A stretch of 64,000 bases of DNA, from assembly GCF_000151315.2 (NCBI RefSeq), contig NW_011887294.1:1880460-1944459 (forward strand), in the 5' to 3' direction. Positions 11,003 to 21,474 of this stretch are shown here, piece by piece; the stretch's first letter is position 1; every line of letters starts with the position of its first letter. The notes under the pieces are model-generated. The model was not told the DNA's origin, ran no database searches, and worked only from the letters and a program-made list of their open reading frames with translations. The DNA comes from Capsaspora owczarzaki ATCC 30864. Lineage: Eukaryota; Opisthokonta; Filasterea. Position numbers and translations under genes: made by a program.

Positions 11003-14000
11003 TTAGAACATGCCCATACCGCCAGATGCGTACGCCATGGGCTTGACGTTCGGATGTGGCTGCAAACGACAACATGGATTGCTGGAGGTGAGAGCCACAA
11101 CAAACAAACATGCCTCCAGAAACACGAGCGAGGACACGTCGGGAAATACTCACCACGGCGTCAAACGTCGTAAAGTTGGGCTCCAAAGAAGGACCCAGAG
11201 TGATGAAGGCACCCTTGTTGCCCATTTGATCGCTACGAGGGGGGAGGGCCAAGTTGCGCACGCATGAAGGGGAAACGGGGGAAAAGAACGAAAAAAACGA
11301 TGAACGGCCAATGGAACATTCACCAAACGCAAAACACGATGCAATCGTCATGCTGCTTACCAGTAATTCGGTGCAGAGAACACCGTAATGCATTTGCCAT
11401 TGTGGGCGACCTCGTATCCGAGGTCCTTGACTTCATGACTGCGGACAATGTACGCTGTAGAATGCGGAGGGGGGTGAGTGACTCAATTTCTGTTCGACAG
11501 AGAGCAATTCCAAGGGTCACATACAGAGGTTGTTGCGCTCCAAAAAGTTGCGAGTCACGTCGGGGCCAAAGTGGACACCAACGCCGCGCTTGCTGACGCC
11601 GCGGCCGAGCTATGCAGGGGAAACAACCCATGTCCAAGTTGAGTTCAAGCAGTTCTCCACAAACATGGAAGAGGCGTTGACAGAATTCCTACCTGAGGCT
11701 GAGGATCCGACCAAAGAATCTCGCACATGATGCCCGAATCCGGAGGCTCACGGTTTCGCTCTGTGGCCTTGATGTCTGCCAGTGTGACGTTGTCGTCCGA
11801 GAAGAGACCGCCGTGAACAACCTGTCCGGGTGAGGGGATGGTCGCATCGAGGCAAAGTTGTGACACAAAGGAGCACGGAAAGTGAGCGACTGCCAAGAAA
11901 AAAAAAAACCGTAATTCCAAATCGAAAAAAACAAAATCACACACCAAAACCTTCTCAGCAACAACGTGCGCGAGGGGCAGCCACAGGAAGACCTCATGGA
12001 ACAGGGTGACCATGCGATCGCTGTACCTATGTTGGCAAACAACACAACAAAAAAAGGATCAAAAACAAAGTTAGATCAAATTTGGCGCCGCGCGTTCGCG
12101 TTCGTAGGACGTACTTGGCCTTGACTTCGCCATCGAAACCGTAAACCTTGTTCATGTTGTCAGTTTCGTGGTTGCCACGATTCAGGAAGAAGTGGTTGGG
12201 GTAGAGCAGCTTGAACGCGAACAGCGTCAAAATGACCTCGAGCGAGAATGATCCTCGGTCGACAAAGTCACCATTGAAGAGCTGCAGTCACATCGATGCG
12301 TGTGACAACAGGAAAACACGTGCATGAACCGTTAGGAATGGTGATGCCGAATCTGGTCTCAGAAACAAACAGCCATTTGGTGGTGCCCTTTTCACTTACA
12401 TAAGGATTGTCCTCGGAAGGAAGGCCATTCTTTTCAAAAATGTTCATCAAATCGTAGAATTGACCATGAACATCACCGCAAATGGTGAACTTTTGAGTCG
12501 TCTTGGAAAGCTCGCACTCGACGAGCGAGGGCACCTTCATCAAGTAGTCTTTGACCAGCAGCAGAATCTTGTACGCGTACTTGCGGTCGAGACGCTTCTC
12601 CTGCTTGAATCGCTCAATCATGGCGAGCACAAACTCGGAGGTAATTTGCTCGGGGAGGTGCGGGCCGTCGTACGAGTTGTCGATGGCTGGTTGCAGTCTC
12701 AAGCAGAGTGAGCATTCAAGGGGTCAACACAAAGACATACACTGGTGGGTAAACGCCTCGACGACATACACAGATCATTCACTTCCGCCATATCGATGCA
12801 GGGCTTCTTGTCGTCGGCAGCGATCGCCTTTTCGAACGCAATGCGCTTGACAATCTTTTCGCACTCGCGCATCTTTGTTTGGGCATCCTTGTCGTTCGGC
12901 GCGACCTTGACAACCTGTGCGAGAGGGGTGCGAGGGTGCGAGATGTCAAGGAGATGAGAAAAGGATCAGAATCAAACTGCAAACGAGTAGAACTCGAGAC
13001 AGAGGCATTGATGGAGCCTTCTTACTGCTTGCAAGTCCTTCAAGCTGTCCTTGAATCGTCCCAGCGCCATGTTGGCAGTGGCACGACGATAGTATGCCTG
13101 TCAAATCGGCCCAAAATGTTGCGAACAAAGTCAAATGGCACAAAGAGTTGATCGGCAGTGGTAAACTTTGATGTCGTCACCCCACCTTGACAAACTGCGA
13201 ATCAAGCGCAATGGCCTTGGTCGCATCCGCAATGGCATAGCCATAGTTCTCGGCTTTGATGTTGGCGAACGCACGGTTGGCAAAGTACGGCGCGAGAGTC
13301 GGGTTGAGATCGATGGCCGCCGAGTACTTTTCGATCGCCAGCTGCCACTTGCCATCTACAAGCGAGCAATCCAAAGGCGAAAGACAAGTGAGCGACACGC
13401 AGAGCAGCCGAGATCGATGGAGTGCAGAGTTGAAGGAATGGAGTGGAGTGAGAGCGAGCGAGCGACGATCGACCGAGTGGATGAGGAGCACAGAGAGCTG
13501 CCCTCGCCACTTCTACCCCCGACTGAAACAAGCTGACAGGTTGGGAAGGCATTGGGGGAGGGGAGCGGTGGGTGGCGTGGTGTGGAGGTCAAAGCACGAG
13601 GAACATTGCTCGATCACTCTGCAGTGGCGCCTCCGCCTGCCGACCACCATGGTAGACTTGATCTCCAAGGCAGTTGACAACGCAGCAGCAGCTTGAGACT
13701 GGTTCAGTAGTGCCAGTGGGGGTGTTTGGCGTTGTTTGCAAAACCTTGTGTCTTCAAGCCGTTCTTAGTTCTCTCCTCTTCCCACTCTCGCTCTGCTGCT
13801 GGACCGACCCCGTACTCTCGTTGGAATTTCTCACTCTTTGACTCTACGAATCCGCGTCGAGCGAGTTTTGGTGAACGACGACCGTCCTCTGCAGTGTGTT
13901 TTCGGTTTGTTTTCGTCGTTTCACTTGTTTGCGCCCTGTTTTTTTACCCTTGAATGCAGCGTTGCCTTCGTCCTTGAGCTTGTCGGCCTGCTTCTGATCC

Positions 14001-14053
14001 GCCTCAGTGACAACGACGTCCATCGGAGCAGGAGCAGAGGCAGTAGTGGCCAT
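11003..14053 (-). CDS. PPP5C: Serine/threonine protein phosphatase 5
   Basis: Twelve exons (14053-13948, 13355-13186, 13097-13026, 12914-12770, 12686-12400, 12281-12115, 12026-11945, 11821-11693, 11609-11525, 11454-11361, 11232-11154, 11059-11003) encode 490 aa, close to human PP5. PP5 binds Hsp90 through N-terminal TPRs, which also keep it autoinhibited, and dephosphorylates kinases and receptors. Three TPR units occupy about residues 20-125 ([26 protein letters not shown]). The PPP catalytic motifs follow in order: GDVHGQ, GDFVDRG, RGNHE, the VVHGGLF His and FSAPNY. The C-terminus [15 protein letters not shown] matches the PP5 tail. All phases close. The first intron is the largest (about 590 bp). 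Confidence 0.97.
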
Positions 14054-14247
14054 ACTTGTAACAGAAGAAAGAAAAAGGAGGAATGAGTTGTTTGAACAAG
14101 TAAATCTGAGACATTCTGAGAAACTCGTCCATTTCTGAGCATTTGTTTTTCGGTGATGTTGATGCCTTGTTTCGCTTTTTGAGTGTGTTTCCGTCTCACT
14201 GCTCACTCTCCATTGCATCGCACTGACCTTGAACAGCAGTGCTTTTG

Positions 14248-14664
14248 ATGGAAGGCCCAGTCGACCCGCGGCTCAATGCCGTGTTTGACCGCCGCGACGC
14301 AGCCAACGCCGTCGCTTCAGGTATGGAGTGTCAAAATGACTCGCTTTCACGCATACAGGCTGTCCTGTACTGCAGCGTTGGCGAGACGGCCGTTTTGGCT
14401 GTCGCTCTCAAACTCACGCGCGGCAAACAGTCGGACGTGAAACTGTGCATTTGGTCACCCTCTGACGCTCCCGAGGCTGCCAACCCCCTGACCAAACTGC
14501 TGCTCATCTTTGGGTGTTTTGTCGGCAAAGCGGCATGCAGTGGGCTTCTGAAAGAGGGGCGGAGGGGGGTTGGGTATTTTGCGCGATTCGAACTCTTCGT
14601 CGCTCGTCACCATGGTCGCTTTGGCACGCTCCGGGGTGTGGATCCATCCCGCCTGCGCAACTAG
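14248..14664 (+). CDS. Small ORF of unknown function (doubtful)
   Basis: An open frame of 138 codons starts at MEGPVDPRLNAVFDRR, divergent from PP5. I do not recognise the protein. The first 85 codons look coding (typical codon use, LYCSVGETAVLAVALKL, KLCIWSPSD), but the tail after KLLLIF is basic and low quality, so a splice near 14515 is likely. A GT at 14321 and AG at 14358 look like an intron, yet removing it (38 nt) breaks the frame. A possible later exon begins near 14667 (VNLLILVHNG). It may be a real small gene whose exon structure I could not solve, or chance. Confidence 0.3.
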   Translation: MEGPVDPRLNAVFDRRDAANAVASGMECQNDSLSRIQAVLYCSVGETAVLAVALKLTRGKQSDVKLCIWSPSDAPEAANPLTKLLLIFGCFVGKAACSGLLKEGRRGVGYFARFELFVARHHGRFGTLRGVDPSRLRN

Positions 14665-15086
14665 TCAACCTGCTCATCCTTGTTCACAATGGCAATTGCA
14701 ACAGTTGTGGCCAGCGTCAAAGGAACCGCCATTCAACCATTGGTTTCTATGAGATTTTTGGGGTTGTTGATTGTCAAGATTTTCGCGCGACAGTGCCACA
14801 CTCTCAAAAGTACTCGCTGGGCTCAAAAAAGACCGTCCGTCCAGGCATTGTTGCGGATGTGCTTCGTCCTGAGAGCGGTGACGATGATAATGACGACGGG
14901 GAACGGCGGAGGCGGGCAGTCCGCACGACGAGCGACAGATTTGTCACCTGAATCTTTCGCATCTCTCTCTCTCTCTCCAACGACAGAGCACGAGCATCCA
15001 GACAGGAGCATTCAGAAGAAGCCAATCCTGACTCATTCATCTCCCCGAGCCTTCTGTTGCGGGGACTGTTGAGATGCTCCGTCGAG
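14665..15086. other. Spacer upstream of the MSK-type kinase
   Basis: Open frames in two phases cross this stretch but none resembles a known protein. It probably holds the 3' end of the doubtful small gene and the kinase promoter. A short CT run lies near 14970. Confidence 0.35.
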
Positions 15087-18000
15087 ATGTCTCAAAATTA
15101 CACCAAACCGCACGACTTTTCCACAAATTTTTACCGCGAATTTAGTCGTCGGCCGTCCATTTTGGATATGAACACACAACTGATGATGATCATGTGTTGA
15201 CAAAGTACCCGAAAACAAAAACAAAAAAAAAACAAAGCGCACTCACAACCTCGTTGCTGTTTGAAAATTGTAGTGAATTTCAGCAACCACCCAACGGAGC
15301 GCGTCGATTGCAAGGATTTCGCAATCCTCAAAATGCTCGGGACGGGGGCGTTTGCACGCGTCTTTCTTGTGCGGAAGAGCACCGGCCACAATGCAGGAAG
15401 ACTGTTTGCCATGAAGGTGCTCAAGAAGGACTCGATTGAGCGCGAGTCCAAGACCGTTGAGCACACTCGCGCTGAACGCTCGATTCTCGCCGCCGTCCAC
15501 GACGCTCCCTTTTTGGTCCACTTGCAGTATGCTTTCCAGACCAGCGCAAAGCTCTATCTTGTGCTCGAGTACTACGACGGCGGGGAGCTCTTTTCGCACT
15601 TGGTCGCCGAAGGGAGCTTTTCGGAACACCGCACGCGCTTCTACGCAGCCGAAGTCGTGCTGGCCATCGAGTACTTGCACAATCTGGGCATTGCGTACCG
15701 AGACATGAAGCTGGAGAACATCTTGCTCGACTCGGAGGGCCACATTGTGCTCACGGACTTTGGGCTGAGCAAGGAGTTTTTGTCGTCGGGAGACGAGAGC
15801 GACCGCGCCCATTCGTTTTGCGGGACGGTCGAGTACATGGCTCCTGAGATTGTCCAAGATCCAAAGGAAGGCCACGGGCTCGCTGTGGACTGGTGGAGTC
15901 TGGGTGTCTTGATCTTTGAGCTTCTCACAGGGCGGCCTCCCTTCAATCACTCGGACGACTCGCTCAACTCCCAGCAGCAAATCATGGAGCGCATTGTGCG
16001 CGAGCCCGTCAGCATTCCTCCGACCTTCTCGGCTGAGGCCAGCAGCTTGATCTCGCGCTTGCTCATCAAAGACCCGGCACGGCGCCTCGGAAGTGGGCCG
16101 ACGCGCGCAAACGAAGTCAAATCTGCGTCTTTTTTCACCAAGCATTTCTCCTGGAGCGAGGTGCTCAACCGCAAGCTCGTCCCTCCCATCATTCCAGACA
16201 AGGCGCACGCGGACGACGCCGCAGCCAACTTTGACGAGTACTTTACCACGCAGCCGGCAATCGACACTCCTGCGATTGGCTCGTCCATGTCGTCCGGAAC
16301 GGCCAATCTGTTTCATGGCTTTTCTTACGTGGCACCGCTGCATGTGCGCGAGGCTCTTGCTGCAAACCGTAGCGCTGGGTTTGGACTCGGGACTGCGCGC
16401 TCGATTGAAATTGTCGAGCAGGCGACTTCCATGGTCCAAGACGACGAAGAAGGCACGACCTATGTCGCTGAAAGTCCAGCCCCCGCGCTGTCATTTGAGG
16501 TCGCGCAGCTTGGCGAGGCTGTTCTGCAGCCACAAGAGGCCCAGTCCTCACCGAAACAGCAGCCCATGGATGATGATGGCGTCGCGTCGGTTTCCGAAAT
16601 GGGCGGGCCTGAGCTTGCGTACCTGTCACCGCCCCGGTCCAATGACCCCGTCAAGCATGGTGCGGACGTGGTGCTGTCGGCCGATGAGCTGCAGCGGAGC
16701 GATCTTCCGTTTGGCTCGATGCTCAGTCAAAATTCTGCCTCGTCGCTCAGCTCGTCGCTTCTCACGCCGTCTGACAATGATGGGCTGCGGATTCTGCCGA
16801 CGGTCGGTCGGCGAGATACATCCTCTCCAAGAGTTTTGAACGCGACAGGGTCGGCTGTAGCCGAGCAGGACGAATCCGAACCCATGGAAACATCGCCGTT
16901 CGATAAACTGACTCCAAAGACAGTCAGGGACATCATGGGTCCGCCGACCATCAGTGCGACGCCCTTTTCAATGCAAAAAGACGTTCGACGCGCACGGACA
17001 GCGTCAGAAATGCTGGCCGATTCCTCGAACGAGGCCGGGAAGCCGGAAGCTGGGGTGATTCCTGCCGAATTTCTGCAACACTACTCCCTCGCCGATCCGC
17101 CAGAACGTGTGGGCGCTGGCGCGACCGGATCTGTGTTTCGCTGCGTTCAACGAGCGACTGGAACACCCTTCGCCGTCAAGACTGTCCGCAAATCGCGACA
17201 CGACCCCGCCATCGAGGTCGAAGCGCTCCGCCGGTGCCTTGGGCAGCCCAACATTGTGCAGTTTGTCGAGCGGTTTGATTCGAGCACCCATGCATTCATT
17301 GTTTTGGAGCTGATGCAAGGTGGCGAGCTGCTCGACCGCATCAAGCAACGGACGTGTCTGTCCGAGTTGACCGTGTGCAATATTGTTCGCAAGCTGGTGG
17401 TGGCCATCAACTATATGCATAGTCAGCGGATTGTCCACCGGGATTTGAAGCCAGAGGTGAGTTGCGGCGGTTTTGTCCCAGAGCACGCTTTTTGTTGGTT
17501 TATTTTTCGGTTTTTGATGATTGTTTGTGAATTTCTCTTTCCTTTCTGGCACAGAATCTGCTCTTTGTTTCAAACGACGAAGACTCGGAGGTTAAAATCG
17601 TCGACTTTGGATACGCGAAAATTACCGACAACCAGCGGTTTATGACCACGCCCGTGTTTACGCTGCAATATGCGGCGCCGGAAATTCTCAACGTGCACGA
17701 CCGCGGTCTCCGACTCGCCAAGGCGCAAGCACCAGGGATTTCCGCTCAGCCATGGAGTCAGCGTGCTCAGTCCGAGGATGGATATGACGAGTCCTGCGAC
17801 TTTTGGTCGTTGGGTGTGATTGCGGTGAGGTTTTTTTTTTGTGTGTCGCAAGTTTGCTTTGCTGTTCGACATTTGCGATTGTCGGCTAAACTTGTCTCCT
17901 TTTTGCAGTATACCATGCTCTGCGGTTATGCTCCTTTCCAGGAAAAGCTCGTCGACGTCTCCGCGTACCGCATCATCCAGCGCATCAAGCAAGGCGTGTT

Positions 18001-18916
18001 TGACTTTCCAGAGAAGGAATGGGGCAGTGTCAGCGAGCCTGCCAAAGAGTTTATTCGCGGGCTGTTGACGGTCGATCCGAGACGGAGACTCCAACCCGCC
18101 GAGGTCGTGCGGCACCCTTGGCTGCATCGAGCAGACGGTCTGCCAAGCTCGCTCCTCCCTGCGAGCGCCGCTGCCATGGAGCTTGCGTCACGGGACGCTG
18201 TTCCGCCGCGCGTTATTCAGCAGCATTTCGGGATGCAGGCCACTGGCGGTGGTAGTGCCAGCGCCATTCAGTCATCTCCGCCTCCTCCTCAAGCAAGGGT
18301 TGAGACGGAAAGTTTTTCGCATGGGACAGACCCAAAGCCGCCTGCAAGCGAGGGATCTGCCGTGTCTTCGGCCATGCAAGTGGACTCTGAGAACTCGTCC
18401 GCAGGTAGCGTGCCTACCACCACGGCGGCGGCAGCAGCCGCGAACGCTTCCGAAACGTCTGGGTCGGGTCAGCCGATTTTTGTTCCACCTCGCTCTGTTC
18501 GATCAGCCCAGCATCCGTCATTGGCCGCTGTTAGCTCGAGCACAAGCCTCGCTCTTGCGGTCAGCCTAATGTCCCCCGGGATATTGCGCGACGAAGACCG
18601 GAATAGCAAAGCAACCGTCAATGCAGCCATGTCCGCCTTCTTCAAGATGCACCCGCGCATGCTCCTCAACACCGTGGCCGACTCTCCACTGGCCAAGCGT
18701 CGAAAGCACCGGCACAGCACGTTGAGCGATGTATCGACTGCTTCGTCAGATGAGCTGTCACAAGAAGGAAGCTCGCCCGCTGCTGCTGTTGCTGCAGAGA
18801 GCCAACTTCCGGATTCGCATGTGAGGCGCCAGCAGAGCCAGCAACGAATCCACGCGCTGCATCAACAGTATGCTATTCAACAGCAGCAGCAACAGCAGCA
18901 CGAGCAGCCGCAATAG
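15087..18916 (+). CDS. MSK-type double kinase (mitogen- and stress-activated)
   Basis: Four exons (15087-15193, 15284-17456, 17555-17824, 17909-18916) encode 1185 aa. The architecture is that of RPS6KA4/5: an N-terminal AGC kinase (about residues 46-310) and a C-terminal CaMK-type kinase (about 635-1000). The first has GTGAFARVF, AMKVLKK, YRDMKLEN, DFGLSKEF and T-loop SFCGTVEYMAPE, followed by hydrophobic motif FHGFSYVAP. The second has HRDLKPE split by intron 2, DFGYAKI and activation loop TTPVFTLQYAAPE, which keeps the Thr-Pro site used by ERK and p38 in animals. The tail has SPLAKRRKHRHS, matching the MSK nuclear signal and MAPK docking site. About 26 extra residues sit after AAPEIL. The ATG at 15087 depends on an unusual GTGTTG donor. 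In animals MSK phosphorylates histone H3 and CREB. Confidence 0.92.
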
Positions 18917-19644
18917 CAGTATTCTGAGGTTTGCTCTGTTGGATTTGAGGGTTGTTGCTGTTTTTGTCGATGGATTGACTTGTTAGAACGAAAATGAGAA
19001 TTTATTGCATGAGTTGAATCCGCATGACTTGATGCCAGTCTGAGTTTTGTTGCTTTCTCCGTGTTCTTCTTCGACAATGTTGCTCAGCAGCAGCGCGTGT
19101 GCATGGCGCAGCTGCTCCAGCACTGTGGCCTGCCTCGCACCCGCTGCTGTCAGCTCTGTCAGCTCTGCCAGCAGCAATGCAATGCGCTCTACTTCTTCCT
19201 CTGTTTCTGTGACCCATCCGATGGCCGCCGCGCTTCGCGTGCTCGCACTGGATCAACAGCCGCTGCGTCGCTCCTCGTCGTCGATCGCTGCTTTGACCAC
19301 CGTCCGAACGAACATGCTGCCGCTTTCATTCGCTTCCTCGCGCAGCCAACCACGTGCAGTCCATTGCGGTGGCGACGCTGTGGTTTCGACTCTGTCGCGC
19401 TCGCTCTTCACGCGATCGACGCCCTCGCAGTCGCAGTCGCAGTCGCAGTCGCAGGCAAGTCCAACGACGCATCACCCCCCCCCTCCCCCGTCAAAATCCA
19501 CAACGCGAACAAGCACACCAAAGCACTTTGAAGTTGGAAACAAAAAGCCTCAGATTGTGACAGTCCGCTTCGACACGAATCCAAACCCAATCCAAAACCC
19601 AATCTCCAATCTCCAGCTTGCCAAGACAAAAATCGCACTCACAC
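18917..19644. other. Spacer between MSK-type kinase and COX15
   Basis: A 728-bp stretch with long open frames on both strands. The + strand frame from 19219 (MAAALRVLALDQQPLRR) resembles a mitochondrial presequence and could belong to COX15, but I found no donor in the phase needed to join it. Near 19425-19456 there is a CAGTCG hexamer run. See also the minus-strand candidate at 18978-19200. Confidence 0.4.
18978..19200 (-). CDS. Possible coiled-coil coding fragment
   Basis: On the minus strand an open stretch of about 70 codons begins TETEEEVERIALLLAELTEL and continues as a heptad-like helix through LEQLRHAHALLLSNIVEEE, ending at a stop near 18978. An AG acceptor (TCACAG) lies just before it. 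Upstream in the same frame, past one stop, is another protein-like stretch (GWLREEANESGSMFVRTVV). No start codon, donor or homolog was established, and the + strand is also open here, so the coding strand is uncertain. Confidence 0.25.
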
Positions 19645-21276
19645 ATGACAAACTACGTTGAATGTGTTTTCTGTGGACAGATCACAAATGCTGGTTTCAC
19701 GCTGGCCAAGGCTGGATCGCTGATCTCCGCAGAAGCACTGACTTTGCGAATCCGAGTCCGCGGGATTGTGGGCTCAATCACCAATGTCACACGAGCAATG
19801 TCCTCGACGACCGCTGAGGCCTCCACCAACACGAGCGGCCAACATGACAAGAAGCAGTCCGAACAGCCCCCGCCGCGCATTGTTGGGTTTTGGCTGCTTG
19901 GCATTTCCGTGCTTACCTTTGCAACGGTCGTGATGGGCGGTGTGACGCGTTTGACCGAATCTGGATTGTCGATGGTGACCTGGCATCCCGTGCACGAGCG
20001 TCCTCCGTCGTCGGAAGCCGGCTGGGAGGAAGAGTTTGAAAAGTACAAGCAGTTCCCGGAGTACAAGATGTAAGTCTGAGGATTCAGTTTCATCATCACG
20101 TTGCCAAAGCAGCATTGTTTTGCTCAGCCGGAACAACACACCCCCTTTGCTCTTTCGATCGCGCCAGGATCAACAAACACATGACCTTGGACGAGTTCAA
20201 GCGCATTTGGTACATGGAATACAGCCATCGCATGTTTGGTCGCGCCGTTGGCGCCTTTTTCGCGCTGCCCGCGCTGGCCTTCATGGCCAAGGGTTGGGTG
20301 CCAAAGTCGCTTCGCCCGCGTCTGCTCGCCATTGGCTGCTTGATTGGATTCCAGGGCCTTCTCGGCTGGTACATGGTCAAGAGCGGTCTTGACGAGAATC
20401 TCTTGCAAGACCGGGCCGTTCCTCGCGTCAGCCAGTACCGCCTCTCTGCCCATCTGATTTCCGCCTTTGTGATTTACGCGCTGACCTTGTGGCATGGCCT
20501 CAACGCGATTGATCGTAACGTTCCGTTTGTACGTGGAAGAGTTTGTTGTATTCCTCGCAGTTGTGTCCTCATCTCACACATCCCCATGTCCCTTGTTCGT
20601 GTTGTCGAAACTAGGTGACCTCCGACCGTCGTATCAAGCTTTTGCGCGCCATGGCCAAGGGCTCTGTTGCTTTGGTCTTTTTGACTGCCATGTCAGGTAC
20701 GAATGCTTGCCGCAATGGAGGAGGATTTCAGCCTTCTCTTTCCTCATGCAGCTCATTTTTTTCGCTTGGAATGCATCATTGTAGGCGCATTTGTGGCTGG
20801 CCTCGATGCTGGGCTTGTGTACAACTCCTTCCCCAAAATGGCCGACAAGTGGATTCCCGATGATTTGCTCGTCCTAAAGCCCACCATTCGCAACTTTTTC
20901 GAGAACGTGACGACTGTGCAGTTTGACCATCGCATTCTGGTAACGCCCGTGTCTTTGTTTGTATCGTTCGTTTTCAGCGACGAAAAGTTTGCTCACTCTG
21001 GTTGCACACATTGACCTTCGACAGGGCATGACAACCCTCGCAACCCTGTCAGCCGTGTTCGTGTACGCGCGAAAGCTTGATCTTCCTCGACGAGCAAAGG
21101 CGGGTGCACACGCCATGGCGGGAATGGCTCTCGTGCAAGTGACGCTCGGCATCACCACCCTGCTGATGCTGGTGCCTGTTCCGCTGGCTGCCGCCCACCA
21201 AGCCGGCTCCCTCACTCTCCTGACGTTTGCAATGTACTTTTTGCACACAATCCGCAAGGCAGCTGTGGTCTTGTAG
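19645..21276 (+). CDS. COX15: Heme A synthase, COX15
   Basis: Five exons (19645-20069, 20168-20528, 20615-20696, 20785-20939, 21025-21276) encode 424 aa. COX15 is an inner mitochondrial membrane enzyme that oxidises the C8 methyl of heme O to make heme A for cytochrome c oxidase. Diagnostic blocks are [69 protein letters not shown] and [14 protein letters not shown]. Heme-ligand histidines are visible in [20 protein letters not shown] and AAHQAG. Eight hydrophobic helices are present. The start is uncertain: the ATG at 19645 gives an Arg-containing, acid-poor leader that could target mitochondria, but an upstream exon or the ATG near 19798 cannot be excluded. Confidence 0.95.
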
Positions 21277-21474
21277 TGGATGAGCACGATGGGGTTGGAT
21301 GGGATGCAGCCTGTTACATTTGCATTTGTGGTAATACTGCAGAACGAGCGAAAACTCCAATCACACACAAACAGCAGCATGCAACAACAACAACATCATC
21401 TCCCAGAATCAGAATCAGAATAGACACACAGCATCATCATCTTTTGGGGACTGCTGACTTGCTTCTTTTTTTGA

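Noticed and set aside
14321-14358. 38-nt intron in the small ORF at 14248
   Set aside because: Removing it breaks the reading frame, and it would be shorter than every supported intron in the window.
19219-19456. Presequence-like frame MAAALRVLALDQQ as COX15 exon 1
   Set aside because: No GT donor in the phase needed to join the COX15 frame at 19681 was found; kept only as an open question.
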